From Chloroflexota bacterium (GTDB lineage: Bacteria > Chloroflexota > Limnocylindria > QHBO01): 32,869 bases of DNA. Position numbers and translations under genes: made by a program. This document shows, one piece after another, positions 1-18,766 of the stretch; position 1 is the stretch's first letter, and each line of letters begins with the position of its first letter. Location: contig JBBPIR010000011.1 in the NCBI GenBank assembly GCA_038040195.1, forward strand, positions 1-32,869. Direction: 5' to 3'. The notes under the pieces are model-generated. The model saw nothing but the letters and a program-made list of their open reading frames with translations. It was not told where the DNA came from and made no database searches.

Positions 1-187
1 CGTGGTTGATGCCGCGCTCGATCTCGACCTGGCTCACGCTGGCGTTGGCCAGCTGACGCGCGACCAGGGTGCGGATCTTCATGTCTTCCTGGAGCAGCGT
101 GGCGTAGTCGCGATCGGCGTACCACTTCGCCAGCCACGGCTTGTTGATGCCCAGCCGAAAGCCGTACGGATGCACCTTGTGACCCAT
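1..187 (-). CDS. rpsC: 30S ribosomal protein S3, N-terminal part (runs off the window)
   Basis: This is the first 62 codons of S3, cut by the window edge. S3 sits in the head of the 30S subunit at the mRNA entry tunnel. The reading begins [18 protein letters not shown], the typical S3 opening, and continues with WYADRDYATLLQEDMKIR and VSQVEIERG, the start of the KH domain. The ATG shares one base with the rplV stop (TGATG), so translation is probably coupled. It is the last visible gene of the S10 operon; rplP and rpmC would be expected beyond the window. Identification is secure; completeness cannot be judged. Confidence 0.97.
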   Translation of the reverse strand, partial: MGHKVHPYGFRLGINKPWLAKWYADRDYATLLQEDMKIRTLVARQLANASVSQVEIERGINH

Positions 188-528
188 CAGACGTCCCCTC
201 CATCGGCGACCGATACGCTGATGTGGCTGGTGCGCTTGAGGATCTGGAAGGCGCGGCCCTGGGCGCGGGGTCGGATGCGTTTCAGCGTCGGTCCCTCGTT
301 GGCGACCGCGGACACCACGCGCAGCTCGTCCGCGGTCAGGTTGAAGTTGTTCTCCGCATTGGCGGTCGCGCTGCGCAGGACCTTGGCCACGTCGCGTGCC
401 GCGGCGTTGGGCAGGAAGCGGAGGATGGCCGCCGCTTCCTCGACCGGGCGGCCGACGATCAGGTCAGCCACCAGGCGGACCTTGCGGGGGCTGATCCGGA
501 CGTACTTGGCAGTGGCGGTCACACGCAT
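187..528 (-). CDS. rplV: 50S ribosomal protein L22
   Basis: L22 binds 23S rRNA and its long beta-hairpin lines the peptide exit tunnel. The 113-residue product has the family length. It starts [20 protein letters not shown], with the conserved [13 protein letters not shown] segment at about residues 12-24. The hairpin region near residues 80-95 contains [15 protein letters not shown], the stretch that reaches into the tunnel and where macrolide-resistance changes map in other bacteria. It lies 10 nt after rpsS and overlaps the rpsC start by one base, in standard S10-operon order. Nothing is abnormal. Confidence 0.97.
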   Translation of the reverse strand: MRVTATAKYVRISPRKVRLVADLIVGRPVEEAAAILRFLPNAAARDVAKVLRSATANAENNFNLTADELRVVSAVANEGPTLKRIRPRAQGRAFQILKRTSHISVSVADGGDV

Positions 529-538
529 CGGTCCAGTC

Positions 539-823
539 CTACTTCAGCGCCGATGAGCGTTCGGTGTGCCGCCCGTGCCCGCGGAAGTGGCGGGTCGGGG
601 CGAACTCGCCCAGGCGGTGGCCGACCATGTTCTCGGTCACGAAGACCGGGACGTGGCGGCGACCGTCGTGGACCGCGATGGTGTGGCCGATCATGGCCGG
701 GAAGATCACCGACGCCCGCGACCAGGTTTTGAGGACCTTCTGTTCCTTGCGCTTGTTCATCTCCTCGATGCGGCCCAGCAGGCGGGCATCGACGAAGGGT
801 CCCTTTTTCACGGAACGGCTCAT
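539..823 (-). CDS. rpsS: 30S ribosomal protein S19
   Basis: S19 is a head protein of the 30S subunit near the A-site tRNA and the bridge to the 50S. The 94-residue product opens [16 protein letters not shown] and has the family core with [20 protein letters not shown] and the basic C-terminal region [15 protein letters not shown]. Length and motifs match bacterial S19. It follows rplB by 9 nt and precedes rplV by 10 nt, so it is certainly co-transcribed with them. Confidence 0.97.
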   Translation of the reverse strand: MSRSVKKGPFVDARLLGRIEEMNKRKEQKVLKTWSRASVIFPAMIGHTIAVHDGRRHVPVFVTENMVGHRLGEFAPTRHFRGHGRHTERSSALK

Positions 824-832
824 CGCGTCTCC

Positions 833-1663
833 TTACCCGCGTCCGTAGCGACGGCGCACGATCAGCCGATCGCTGGCCTGGTGCTTGCGGGTCCGCAGGC
901 CCATGGCGGGCTTGCCCCACGGCGTCTTGGGCGGCATGCCGATGGGTGACTTGCCCTCTCCGCCGCCGTGCGGGTGGTCGTTGGGGTTCATGACCACGCC
1001 TCGCACTGACGGCCGGCGGCCAAGATGCCGGCTCCGGCCGGCCTTGCCGATCTTCTGGTTCTCGTGCTCGAGGTTGCTGACCTGGCCCACGGTTGCCGTG
1101 CAGTTGGCCCGCACCCGTCGGACCTCCCCCGATGGCAACCGGATGGTGGCCAACTCCCCCTCCTTGGCCAGCAGCTGTGCCGCGCCCCCCGCGCTGCGCA
1201 CGATCTGACCTCCGCGGCCCGCAACCAGCTCCACGTTGTGGATCTGCGTGCCCAGCGGGATCTTGGACAGCGGCAACGCGTTGCCCACCCGCGCCTCGGC
1301 CTCGGGGCCGGACGTGACCTCGTCCCCCACCTGCAGGCCGTTGGGCAGCAGCATGTAGCGCTTGTCACCATCGGCGTAGTGGAGCAGGGCGATCCGGGCC
1401 GACCGGTTCGGGTCGTACTCGATGGTCGCGATCCGGGCGGGAACGCCGTGCTTGTCGCGCCGCCAGTCGATGACCCGATACAACCGCTTGTGACCGCCAC
1501 CCTGGTGGCGGACCGTGAGCTTGCCCTGGCTGTTGCGCCCGGCGCTGGAGCCGAGACGCTCGGTGAGCGGCTTGTGTGGCCGATCGGTCGTGACCTCCGC
1601 GAAGTCCGAGCGCGTCATCTGGCGCAGGGACGGCGTGTTGGGTCGGTAGCTGCGAAGCGGCAT
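833..1663 (-). CDS. rplB: 50S ribosomal protein L2
   Basis: L2 is a primary 23S rRNA binding protein needed for subunit association and the peptidyl-transferase centre. The reading frame is open further upstream, but the family N-terminus [15 protein letters not shown] fixes the ATG at 1663, two bases after the rplW stop. The product has 276 residues, the usual length. Visible signatures are the [19 protein letters not shown] stretch, the OB-fold/SH3 core, and the C-terminal [13 protein letters not shown] loop with the conserved histidine (E. coli His229 equivalent) close to the peptidyl-transferase centre. Identification is secure. Confidence 0.97.
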   Translation of the reverse strand: MPLRSYRPNTPSLRQMTRSDFAEVTTDRPHKPLTERLGSSAGRNSQGKLTVRHQGGGHKRLYRVIDWRRDKHGVPARIATIEYDPNRSARIALLHYADGDKRYMLLPNGLQVGDEVTSGPEAEARVGNALPLSKIPLGTQIHNVELVAGRGGQIVRSAGGAAQLLAKEGELATIRLPSGEVRRVRANCTATVGQVSNLEHENQKIGKAGRSRHLGRRPSVRGVVMNPNDHPHGGGEGKSPIGMPPKTPWGKPAMGLRTRKHQASDRLIVRRRYGRG

Positions 1664-1665
1664 GG

Positions 1666-1962
1666 CTATACGACCTCGAACAGCTCGATCTTGTCGCCGG
1701 CAGCGATGGTCACCACCGCCTTGCGCCAGCCGCTGGTCATGCCCTTGGTCCGTCGCCCCCGGCTCTTCTGCTTGGGGTGCACGGTCTGCACCCGCACGCC
1801 CAGCACGGTGACCTTGAACTCGGCCTCCACCGCGGCCTTGATCTGGAGCTTGTTGGAGTCCTGCCGCACCGCGAACGTGTAGTTGTTGCGCTCGATCTCG
1901 GCCACCGACTTCTCGCTGACCACGGGACGCAGCAGAACGTCGTGGATGGTGCGCGCGCTCAT
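1666..1962 (-). CDS. rplW: 50S ribosomal protein L23
   Basis: L23 lies at the exit of the peptide tunnel and is the docking site for trigger factor and SRP. The 98-residue product begins [19 protein letters not shown]; the [10 protein letters not shown] motif is the family hallmark. The trigger-factor region near residues 15-25 keeps the glutamate of the SEKS motif. The frame is open for 62 more codons upstream, but the family N-terminus and an ATGA overlap with the rplD stop identify the ATG at 1962. It is followed after 2 nt by rplB. Confidence 0.96.
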   Translation of the reverse strand: MSARTIHDVLLRPVVSEKSVAEIERNNYTFAVRQDSNKLQIKAAVEAEFKVTVLGVRVQTVHPKQKSRGRRTKGMTSGWRKAVVTIAAGDKIELFEVV

Positions 1963-2582
1963 GCGAACACCGCCTCGGCGCGGGCGACACCGTCGCGGGT
2001 GAACACGATCGTGTCGGCCTCCAGCAGGTCGACCACGTTCAAGCTGTCGGCCAGGATAATGCGGACCTCGCGCAGGTTGGCCGCGGAGCGCTCCACGTTC
2101 TCGTCGCGGGCGGCGAGGACCAGCAGGACCCGGCCCTGCACATCCCACGCCGCCAGGCGCTCGACCAGGGCCTTGGTCTGGATCTTGTCCAGGCCGATGC
2201 CCTCGACCACCTTGACCGCGCCATCGGCGACCTTGGCGCTCAGGGCTCCGCGGAGGGCCGCGCGCCGGACTTTGTCATTGACCTTCACCGCGTAGTCACG
2301 CGGGTGCGGGCCGAAGACCACGCCGCCACCGCGCCACTGCGGCGACGTGCGACTGCCCTGGCGCGCGCGGCCGGTGCCCTTCTGGCGCCATGGCTTGCGG
2401 CCGCCGCCGCGGACCTGGGCCCGCGTCAATGTGTCCGCGGTGCCGACCCGGCGCGCGTCCAGCTGGGCCATGGCGGCCTGGTGGATGAGCGCGCCGCGGA
2501 CCGGCGCGCCGAACAGGGTGTCCGCCAGCTCGATCGAGCCCTTCTTGGTGCCCTTGGCGGTGAGGACCGGCGTGCTGGCCAC
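1959..2582 (-). CDS. rplD: 50S ribosomal protein L4
   Basis: L4 binds 23S rRNA domain I, and its extended loop forms part of the exit-tunnel constriction with L22. In E. coli it also represses the S10 operon. The product has 207 residues, with the tunnel loop [19 protein letters not shown] at about residues 58-76 followed by [18 protein letters not shown], typical of bacterial L4. The start is GTG, 2 nt after the rplC stop. The stop overlaps the rplW start as ATGA. No S10-type leader that L4 could bind is visible ahead of rpsJ, so L4 autoregulation here is unproven. Confidence 0.96.
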   Translation of the reverse strand: MASTPVLTAKGTKKGSIELADTLFGAPVRGALIHQAAMAQLDARRVGTADTLTRAQVRGGGRKPWRQKGTGRARQGSRTSPQWRGGGVVFGPHPRDYAVKVNDKVRRAALRGALSAKVADGAVKVVEGIGLDKIQTKALVERLAAWDVQGRVLLVLAARDENVERSAANLREVRIILADSLNVVDLLEADTIVFTRDGVARAEAVFA

Positions 2583-2584
2583 GA

Positions 2585-3208
2585 CTACTCCGCCTTCCGA
2601 ATCAGCAACATGGCGTTGCGGGCGCCGGGCACCGCCCCCCGGACCAGCAGCAATTGCCGGTCGGGGTCGACCCGGACCACCTGGAGCTTCTGGACGGTGA
2701 TTCGGCGGTCGCCCAGGTGGCCGCTCATCTTCATCCCCTTGTATACGCGGCCCGGGGTCGTCCCGGCCCCGATCGAGCCCGGCTGGCGGGTGTTGGTCGA
2801 GCCGTGGGTCACCGGTCCGCGGTGGAAGTGGTGGCGCTTGATGGTGCCCGCGAATCCACGGCCTTTGCTGACCCCGGTCACGTCCACCAGGTCGCCGGCC
2901 GCGAACAGGGTCACGTCGAGGGACTGCCCCGTCTCGAAACCCTCGGTCGAGTCCACCCGGAACTCGCGCATGACGCGTGGCCGGGGAGCGTCCTTGGGCA
3001 GCTCGGGCAACTGGCCGGCCACCGGGCGGGTGACACGTCGGGCCACCCCGGCGCCGACCTGGACCGCCGCGTAGCCGTCGCGCTCGACGCTGCGGAGCCG
3101 GGTCACCGTGTTCGGGGCAGCGGCAATGACGCTCACGGGGACGACGCTGCCGTCCTCGGCGAAGAGCCGCATCATGCCGAGCTTGCGCCCGATCAGCCCG
3201 ATTGCCAT
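2585..3208 (-). CDS. rplC: 50S ribosomal protein L3
   Basis: L3 is a primary assembly protein of the 50S subunit whose long loop approaches the peptidyl-transferase centre. The product has 207 residues beginning [16 protein letters not shown]. The ATG at 3208 overlaps the rpsJ stop by one base (TGATG); a GTG codon directly upstream is an alternative that adds one residue. The conserved loop [20 protein letters not shown] at about residues 130-149 and the [20 protein letters not shown] segment are clear. It is the second gene of the S10 operon. Confidence 0.96.
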   Translation of the reverse strand: MAIGLIGRKLGMMRLFAEDGSVVPVSVIAAAPNTVTRLRSVERDGYAAVQVGAGVARRVTRPVAGQLPELPKDAPRPRVMREFRVDSTEGFETGQSLDVTLFAAGDLVDVTGVSKGRGFAGTIKRHHFHRGPVTHGSTNTRQPGSIGAGTTPGRVYKGMKMSGHLGDRRITVQKLQVVRVDPDRQLLLVRGAVPGARNAMLLIRKAE

Positions 3209-3516
3209 CACATCTTGATCTCGATGTCGACGCCCGCCGCCAGCGAGAGCCGCATCAGCGCATCGACCGTCTTCGACGAGGGATCGATGATGTCGATCAG
3301 CCGCTTGTGGGTTCGAATCTCGAACTGCTCCCGTCCGTCCTTGTGGATGAACGGGCCGCGGATGACCGTGAACTTCTCGATCCGCGTCGGCAGCGGAACA
3401 GGGCCGACGATCTCGGCGCCCGTCCGCTGGGCCGTCTCCACGATCTGCTCCGCCGACTGGTCGAGCAGCTTGTGGTCGTAGGCCCGAAGCCGGATGCGAA
3501 TGCGTTGCTTGGCCAT
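3208..3516 (-). CDS. rpsJ: 30S ribosomal protein S10 / NusE
   Basis: S10 is a head protein of the 30S subunit and, as NusE, a partner of NusB and NusG in antitermination and transcription-translation coupling. The 102-residue product begins [20 protein letters not shown] and has the conserved [19 protein letters not shown] stretch around residues 38-56. It is first in the S10 cluster but follows tuf by only 6 nt, so the S10 operon probably continues from the str operon (rpsL-rpsG-fusA-tuf-rpsJ) without its own promoter. Confidence 0.97.
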   Translation of the reverse strand: MAKQRIRIRLRAYDHKLLDQSAEQIVETAQRTGAEIVGPVPLPTRIEKFTVIRGPFIHKDGREQFEIRTHKRLIDIIDPSSKTVDALMRLSLAAGVDIEIKM

Positions 3517-3522
3517 CGGCGG

Positions 3523-4725
<1,203 letters not shown>

Positions 4726-4754
4726 GGTGCTTGCTTTTCGTTCCTCCTGGGTGT

Positions 4755-6830
<2,076 letters not shown>

Positions 6831-6862
6831 CTCAGTCCCCAATCGTCGCGGGGCGGTTGCGA

Positions 6863-7336
6863 CTACCACCGGAAGTGGCTGAAGGCCTTGTTGGCCTCCG
6901 CCATGCGGTGGGTGTCCTCCCGGCGCTTGACGGCAGCGCCGAGCCCATTCGAGGCGTCGATCAGCTCGGCCGCCAGCTTCTCACCCATGCTGCGGCCATT
7001 CCGCTTGCGGGCGGCTTCGATGATCCAGCGCATACCAAGCGAAACGCGCCGATCGGCGCGTACTTCGACGGGGATCTGGTAGGTCGAGCCCCCCACCCGC
7101 TTTGGCTTGACCTCGATCAGCGGCATGGCGTTGCGCATGGCGTGCTCGAGGACCTCGATCCCCGAGCGTCCGGCCTGGCTTTCGGCGCGCGCGAGCGCGT
7201 CCTCCAGGATGCGAGATGCCAGCTGACGCTTGCCGCCGTGCATCAGCTTGTTCGTGAACTGGTCCATGGTCAGCGCGCTGCCGACCAGCTGCTCGTCGTA
7301 CTTCGCCTTGCGGGCGACCGTGGGGCGGCGCGGCAT
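6863..7336 (-). CDS. rpsG: 30S ribosomal protein S7
   Basis: S7 nucleates assembly of the 30S head and contacts tRNA in the E site. The 157-residue product begins [20 protein letters not shown] and carries the conserved [15 protein letters not shown] and the region from [14 protein letters not shown] to [11 protein letters not shown], ending in [20 protein letters not shown]. All are typical of bacterial S7. It starts 3 nt after rpsL and ends 32 nt before the fusA start, the standard str-operon arrangement. Confidence 0.97.
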   Translation of the reverse strand: MPRRPTVARKAKYDEQLVGSALTMDQFTNKLMHGGKRQLASRILEDALARAESQAGRSGIEVLEHAMRNAMPLIEVKPKRVGGSTYQIPVEVRADRRVSLGMRWIIEAARKRNGRSMGEKLAAELIDASNGLGAAVKRREDTHRMAEANKAFSHFRW

Positions 7337-7339
7337 CGC

Positions 7340-7759
7340 CTACGCCTTCCCCGCCGACTTGGCGCCGTACTTGGAACGGCTCTGCCGCCGGTCGCGCACC
7401 CCGGCCGCGTCGAGCGGGCCGCGGATGATGTGGTACTTCACCGCCGGCAGGTCCGGCACCCGGCCGCCGCGGACGAGCACCACCGAGTGCTCCTGGAGGT
7501 TGTGGCCGACGCCCGGGATGTAAGCAGTCACCTCCATCCCGTTTGTCAGGCGTACGCGGGCGACCTTTCGCAGCGCTGAGTTCGGCTTCTTGGGCGTGCG
7601 GGTCATGACGGACAGGCAGACACCCCGCCGTTGGGGCGCGCCGCGCCCTTCGGAGGCGGTCTGGGTCAGGTTGTTGAACGTCCGCCGCAGGGCGGGCGCC
7701 TTGACCTTCTTGCGTACTGGCTTTCGGCCCTTGCGGACCAGCTGGTTGATGGTCGGCAA
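7340..7759 (-). CDS. rpsL: 30S ribosomal protein S12 (TTG start)
   Basis: S12 is the decoding-centre protein of the 30S subunit. The frame is open to 7873, but the family N-terminus [17 protein letters not shown] follows a TTG at 7759, preceded at good distance by GAGAGG, so I use TTG and obtain 139 residues. The decoding loops are intact: [11 protein letters not shown], holding the lysine equivalent to E. coli Lys42, and [10 protein letters not shown]-like [18 protein letters not shown], containing the Lys87 region further on. By these residues the protein looks streptomycin-sensitive. It is first in the str operon and has its own strong promoter. Confidence 0.95.
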   Translation of the reverse strand: MPTINQLVRKGRKPVRKKVKAPALRRTFNNLTQTASEGRGAPQRRGVCLSVMTRTPKKPNSALRKVARVRLTNGMEVTAYIPGVGHNLQEHSVVLVRGGRVPDLPAVKYHIIRGPLDAAGVRDRRQSRSKYGAKSAGKA

Positions 7760-7908
7760 CCGATACCTCTCGGACCTGCATTGATGACTGGTGGACAGGC
7801 TCCGCATCGGTCCCGTCGCGCCCTGGTCGGGGCACGGACCGAGAGGGTCAGACCCTCTTGGCGGAACACACACGAACGGCGTCCCGCGGTGCGGGACACC
7901 GACCTCGG
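7760..7908 (-). promoter_or_regulatory. rpsL 5' leader with two perfect hairpins
   Basis: The region from the expected transcription start to the rpsL start codon is about 143 nt and contains no gene. Two perfect inverted repeats are visible: 7881-7897 (GTCCCGC, 3-nt loop, GCGGGAC) and 7842-7858 (AGAGGGT, 3-nt loop, ACCCTCT). Neither is followed by a U-run, so they do not look like intrinsic terminators. They may be a binding site for an autoregulatory protein such as S7 (known in E. coli, where the site lies between rpsL and rpsG) or simply stabilise the mRNA. Function is unknown. Confidence 0.5.
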
Positions 7909-7938
7909 AGTATAGGTTCAGCGCGCTCGGAGTGTCAA
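7909..7938 (-). promoter_or_regulatory. Promoter of rpsL-rpsG-fusA-tuf
   Basis: On the minus strand a consensus -35 box TTGACA (7933-7938) is followed after 18 bp by TATACT (7909-7914). It lies between the rpoC stop and rpsL, so the str operon can be transcribed independently of rpoBC. This is one of the two best promoter matches in the window. Confidence 0.78.
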
Positions 7939-7968
7939 TCGAGGCCCGCGTGGGCGGTTATCCCCGGA

Positions 7969-12342
<4,374 letters not shown>

Positions 12343-12350
12343 GTGCGCCC

Positions 12351-15830
<3,480 letters not shown>

Positions 15831-15899
15831 GCAGCACTCCTTGGAAGGGCATGGTGGATCGTGCGAGAGGCGGCGTGGGTCGCGGACACGCGAACGAGC

Positions 15900-15927
15900 A
15901 GTATAGCAGTCCGCACCGCTTCGTCAA
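15900..15927 (-). promoter_or_regulatory. Promoter of rpoB-rpoC
   Basis: The minus strand shows TTGACG (15922-15927), a 16-bp spacer and TATACT (15900-15905). Transcription would start near 15893, giving a leader of about 60 nt. The -35 box overlaps an inverted repeat: ACCGCTTC and GAAGCGGT flank CGTCAACT at about 15915-15938. Confidence 0.78.
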
Positions 15928-15985
15928 CTGAAGCGGTCGACATCAACCTGAGCCACTACCGGTCGACAGATCGCGGTAATGATGC

Positions 15986-16101
15986 AATTCACGTGTGACT
16001 GGCAAGTGGCGGAAGCAGCTTCCCATGCGCGACACCAGTCAGGTGTGACTGACGCCAGGCCGAAAGAGCTTCCCGTGCACGATAGCAGTCACCAGTGACT
16101 G
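15986..16101. repeat. 50-bp tandem duplication with three phased CAGTCA-N4-TGACTG palindromes
   Basis: Units 15995-16044 and 16045-16094 align without gaps at 35 of 50 positions; the best-kept parts are GTGACTG, the core AGCTTCCC, and CAGTCA. At the unit boundaries sit palindromes CAGTCA-N4-TGACTG at 16036-16051 and 16086-16101, and a degenerate AATTCA-N4-TGACTG at 15986-16001. Their centres are exactly 50 bp apart. As RNA, each unit can fold into a hairpin closed by a perfect 7-bp stem (16045-16092 and 15996-16041). They lie 60 to 175 bp upstream of the rpoB -35 box. They could be operators for a dimeric DNA-binding protein, or two structured 3'-UTR elements of rplL. The repeat is seen directly; the function is unknown. 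Confidence 0.7.
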
Positions 16102-16168
16102 AGCCAGAGGATCTGAACGCGCGAGCACTCCACTGGGCTGGGTGCCCCGCTCGGAGCGGCCCGAACGG

Positions 16169-16567
16169 CTATTTGACCTCGGCTGTGGCGCCGGCCTCGG
16201 CCATCTTCTCCTTGACCGCGTCGGCCTCTTCGCGGGTCACGCCCTCCTTCACCGCCTTGGGGGCGGCGTCGACGAGGTCCTTCGCTTCCTTCAGGCCGAG
16301 GCCGGTCAGCTCGCGCACGGCCTTGATGACCAGGATCTTGTTGGGGCCCACGTCGGTCAGTACGGCGTCGAACTCGGTCTGCTCCTCGGGTGCGGCGGGC
16401 GCTCCCCCATCTCCGCCGCCGGCTGGGGCGGCGGCGACCGCCACCGGTGCGGCCGCGGTCACGCCGTAGCGCTCCTCGAACGCCTTTACCAGCTCGCTCA
16501 GCTCCAGGACGGTCATGCCGTCGATGGTCTCGAGGATCTGGTCCTTGCTCAGGGTCTTGGTCGCCAT
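16169..16567 (-). CDS. rplL: 50S ribosomal protein L7/L12
   Basis: L7/L12 forms the flexible stalk that recruits and stimulates translation GTPases. The 132-residue product has the N-terminal dimerisation and L10-binding helices (about residues 1-36), an Ala/Gly/Pro-rich hinge (about 38-60), and the globular C-terminal domain with [20 protein letters not shown] and the factor-binding stretch [20 protein letters not shown]. It starts 4 nt after the rplJ stop, so it is translationally linked to L10, with which it forms the stalk complex. Confidence 0.98.
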   Translation of the reverse strand: MATKTLSKDQILETIDGMTVLELSELVKAFEERYGVTAAAPVAVAAAPAGGGDGGAPAAPEEQTEFDAVLTDVGPNKILVIKAVRELTGLGLKEAKDLVDAAPKAVKEGVTREEADAVKEKMAEAGATAEVK

Positions 16568-16571
16568 GGTG

Positions 16572-17387
16572 TTATTCGTTCTCCTTGTCGGTCCTTGGTT
16601 GACCGGTCTGTTCGGCCTGTTCGGCCACTTCGGTCTGTTCGGTCTGTTGGGTCGGTTCGATCTGATCCGTCGGATCCGTCGGTTCGGCTTGATCGGTCTG
16701 TTCCTTCGGATCCGTCGGTTCCGCCTGGGCCCGATCGGCCTGATCCGCCGGCTCCGCCTCGGCCTGATCGCTCGGTTCGGTTTGTTCGGCCTGATCAGTC
16801 TGTTCCGTCGGCTTCGCCGGCTCCGTCGGCTCGCTCGGCTCGGCCCGGTCAGTCGGCGGCGCGACTTCGGTTTGCCGCCTTAGCTCGGCCACAGCGTTGA
16901 GGACCCCGACGAGGTTGCGAATGTTGGCGGCCAACACCCCGGCCATCCCGGCCAGCGGGGCCGCCATGCCGCCGGCCAGGCGGCCAAGCAGCACCTCGCG
17001 GCTGGGCAGGTTCGCAATGCGCCCAAGGTCCGTCGCGCTGATCGGTTGCCCGGCCAGCAGGCCACCCCGCAGAGTGACGAACTTGTACGGCCGGAAGGCT
17101 TCCTGCAACGCGCGAGCCAGGCTGACTTCATCGCCGCTGGTGGCGGCGATGGCGGTCGGCCCGCCGAGGAGCGGCTTGAGCTCCTCGAGGCCTGCCTCAT
17201 CGGCGGCGATTTTCAGGAGCCGGTTCTTGGCCACCTGGAGGCGGACGCCGTTGGCGCGCAGGGTCTTCCGAACCGTGTGCATCTCGGAGACGGTCAATCC
17301 CCGGTAGTCCGCCACGGCCAGCGCGGAGCTGGCGCGCAGCATGTCCACCAGCTGGCTCACGGCCCGGCGCTTGGCATCGGTCGGCAT
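16572..17387 (-). CDS. rplJ: 50S ribosomal protein L10 with a long acidic C-terminal tail
   Basis: L10 anchors L7/L12 dimers to 23S rRNA. Residues 1-170 are ordinary L10: [17 protein letters not shown] near residue 25, the [13 protein letters not shown] segment near 52, and the Ala/Gly/Leu-rich helix (about 134-170) that binds L7/L12. Normal L10 ends about there, but this frame continues for about 100 residues (DNA about 16572-16877) made almost only of Glu, Asp, Gln, Pro, Thr and Ala, with repeated EPTDQAE-like units. The tail is in frame, has no internal stop, and ends 4 nt before rplL, so it is not an assembly artefact of the end of the gene. Its role is unknown; it is probably disordered and acidic. 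Confidence 0.95.
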   Translation of the reverse strand: MPTDAKRRAVSQLVDMLRASSALAVADYRGLTVSEMHTVRKTLRANGVRLQVAKNRLLKIAADEAGLEELKPLLGGPTAIAATSGDEVSLARALQEAFRPYKFVTLRGGLLAGQPISATDLGRIANLPSREVLLGRLAGGMAAPLAGMAGVLAANIRNLVGVLNAVAELRRQTEVAPPTDRAEPSEPTEPAKPTEQTDQAEQTEPSDQAEAEPADQADRAQAEPTDPKEQTDQAEPTDPTDQIEPTQQTEQTEVAEQAEQTGQPRTDKENE

Positions 17388-17510
17388 GGTTGGGTCTGTC
17401 CACCTCCTGAAAACGAAAAGTCCCCGCCGCCAACGGCGAGGACCAGCCCCTCAACGGGGCGGGCTTCCTGCCTCGGCGTGCCCCGGCCGAGGTTGCCATC
17501 GGCCGGTGAT
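17388..17510 (-). promoter_or_regulatory. L10-type autoregulatory leader of rplJ-rplL
   Basis: In bacteria the L10-L7/L12 complex binds the rplJ leader mRNA to repress it. Here the leader folds into several helices: 17471-17492 (CCTCGGC and GCCGAGG), 17444-17465 (a GCCCC-GGGGC stem), and a terminator hairpin next to the start region. AGGAGG at 17403-17408 lies just after the U-rich tract, 15 nt from the ATG. Position, fold and a terminator-like last helix match the L10 leader class; the exact boundaries are my estimate. Confidence 0.6.
17410..17443 (-). terminator. Intrinsic terminator / attenuator in the rplJ leader
   Basis: The minus strand forms a 10-bp stem (17434-17443 with 17420-17429, one G-U pair) with a TTGG loop, directly followed by TTTTCGTTTT. 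It lies upstream of rplJ and not after a gene end, so it most likely acts as a conditional terminator in the L10 leader rather than a plain rplA terminator. Confidence 0.65.
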
Positions 17511-17513
17511 TAG

Positions 17514-17532
17514 TCCGGGCCTGGGGCCCGGA
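17514..17532 (-). terminator. Hairpin after rplA, without U-run
   Basis: A perfect 8-bp stem (TCCGGGCC, CCA loop, GGCCCGGA on the minus strand) lies 57 nt after the rplA stop. No U-run follows, so it may be a weak terminator, a processing site, or the first helix of the L10 leader. Confidence 0.35.
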
Positions 17533-17588
17533 TCACATCGCTGTCTTGGGCTCTGAATTTGTGCCGTTCGGCGCTGTCGTACCTCCGG

Positions 17589-18296
17589 TCAGGCCTGGGC
17601 GGCGGCGAGGGCCGATGGGATGTCGACCGCCACGCCGGGGCCCATGGTGGGGGCTAAGGTCAGTGTTCGCAAGTACGTCCCCTTGGCACCCGATGGCTTG
17701 GCCCGATTGATGGCGTCCACCAGCGTGGCGACGTTGGCCTGCAGCTGGTCGGGCGTGAACGAGGCGCGGCCCACCGGGGCGTGGACGATCCCCGCCCGGT
17801 CGACCTTGAACTCGATTCGGCCCGACTTCACCTCGGCCACCGCGCGCTCGATGTCGAAGGTGACCGTCCCCGATTTGGGATTGGGCATCAGGCCACGGGG
17901 CCCGAGCTTCTTGCCCAGCTTGCCGACGACGCCCATGAGATCCGGGGTGGCGATGGCGACGTCGAAATCGAGCCAGCCGTCGTCGATCTTCTTCACCAGG
18001 TCCTCACCGCCAACCTCGTCGGCGCCGGCGCGCAGGGCCTCGACCGCCTTTTCGCCCTGGGCGAACACGATCACGCGGAGGTTGCGGCCCGTGCCGTGCG
18101 GCAGGACGACCGTTCCGCGGACCAGCTGGTCGGCATGGCGAGGATCGATCCCCAACCGCAAGTGGGCCTCCACCGTGGCGTCGAACTTGGCGGTGCTGAC
18201 CTTGGGCAGCAGCTCGCATGCCTCCGCGATGGGATAGCGACGGCCGGTCTCCAGCAGCGCGGCGGCGGCGCGGTACTTCTTGCCGTGGGGAGCCAT
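17589..18296 (-). CDS. rplA: 50S ribosomal protein L1
   Basis: L1 forms the mobile stalk near the E site and, in many bacteria, represses its own operon by binding the rplK leader. The 235-residue product begins [18 protein letters not shown] and has family motifs including the conserved [18 protein letters not shown] stretch at about residues 135-152 and the RNA-contact residues near [20 protein letters not shown]. Its ATG overlaps the rplK stop by one base (TGATG), so the two are translationally coupled. Length and motifs are normal. Confidence 0.97.
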   Translation of the reverse strand: MAPHGKKYRAAAALLETGRRYPIAEACELLPKVSTAKFDATVEAHLRLGIDPRHADQLVRGTVVLPHGTGRNLRVIVFAQGEKAVEALRAGADEVGGEDLVKKIDDGWLDFDVAIATPDLMGVVGKLGKKLGPRGLMPNPKSGTVTFDIERAVAEVKSGRIEFKVDRAGIVHAPVGRASFTPDQLQANVATLVDAINRAKPSGAKGTYLRTLTLAPTMGPGVAVDIPSALAAAQA

Positions 18297-18721
18297 CAGT
18301 CAGCCACCTCGATGCCCATGCTGCGCGCGGTGCCCTCGATGATCTTCATCGCGTGCTCGGTGTCGTTGGCGTTCAGGTCCACCATCTTGGCCTCCGCGAT
18401 TTCCCGCAGCTGGCCGCGCGTGATGCTCCCCACCTTCTCGCGGTTCGGCTCGGCCGATCCGCTCTCGACTCCGGCTGCCCGCTTGAGCAGGGCCGCCGCC
18501 AGCGGAGCCATGGTGGTGAATGTGAAGGACCGATCCTCGTACACCGTGATCTCGGCAGCCACGGTGTATCCGGACAGGTGGGCCGTCCGCTCGTTGAAGG
18601 CCTTCAGGAACTCGAGGATGTTGATGCCATGCTGGCCCAGGGCGGGGCCCACCGGGGCGGCGGCGGTCGCCTTGCCGGCCTGGCCCTGGACTCTGAGGAT
18701 GGCACGTACTTTCTTGGCCAC
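18296..18721 (-). CDS. rplK: 50S ribosomal protein L11
   Basis: L11 binds the GTPase-associated centre of 23S rRNA and is needed for RelA activation in the stringent response. The 141-residue product starts at GTG behind GGAGGA. It reads [20 protein letters not shown], then [21 protein letters not shown] with the family PALGQxGxNI motif, and the C-terminal rRNA-binding domain ending [12 protein letters not shown]. The proline-rich hinge is intact. It is linked to rplA by a one-base overlap and follows nusG by 45 nt. Confidence 0.97.
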   Translation of the reverse strand: MAKKVRAILRVQGQAGKATAAAPVGPALGQHGINILEFLKAFNERTAHLSGYTVAAEITVYEDRSFTFTTMAPLAAALLKRAAGVESGSAEPNREKVGSITRGQLREIAEAKMVDLNANDTEHAMKIIEGTARSMGIEVAD

Positions 18722-18766
18722 GTCTGTTCCTCCGAGGTGCTGGCGGGGCGGGTTGCGCCCCTCCCT

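Larger units (their letters stand above)
15831..16168 (-). other. rplL-rpoB intergenic region (338 bp)
   Basis: This is the longest stretch without a gene. From the rplL side it contains a small GC hairpin without U-run (16147-16159, CCGCT-CGG-AGCGG on the plus strand), which may weakly terminate or process the rplJL transcript. A 50-bp tandem duplication with palindromes follows (15986-16101), then a clear promoter (15900-15927) and a leader of about 60 nt to rpoB with AAGGAG before the ATG. No open reading frame with a ribosome binding site is seen. In E. coli the equivalent gap holds an attenuator and an RNase III site, so a regulatory role is plausible. Confidence 0.6.

Noticed and set aside
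6831-6869. fusA starting at 6869
   Set aside because: It adds 13 residues not found in EF-G and overlaps the rpsG end.
15995-16094. CRISPR repeats in the rplL-rpoB gap
   Set aside because: There are only two units, similarity runs through the whole 50 bp, and no spacer pattern or cas genes are present.
16572-16877. L10 tail as a separate gene or frameshifted remnant
   Set aside because: The frame is continuous with L10, with the same codon bias, and no internal start with a ribosome binding site is seen.
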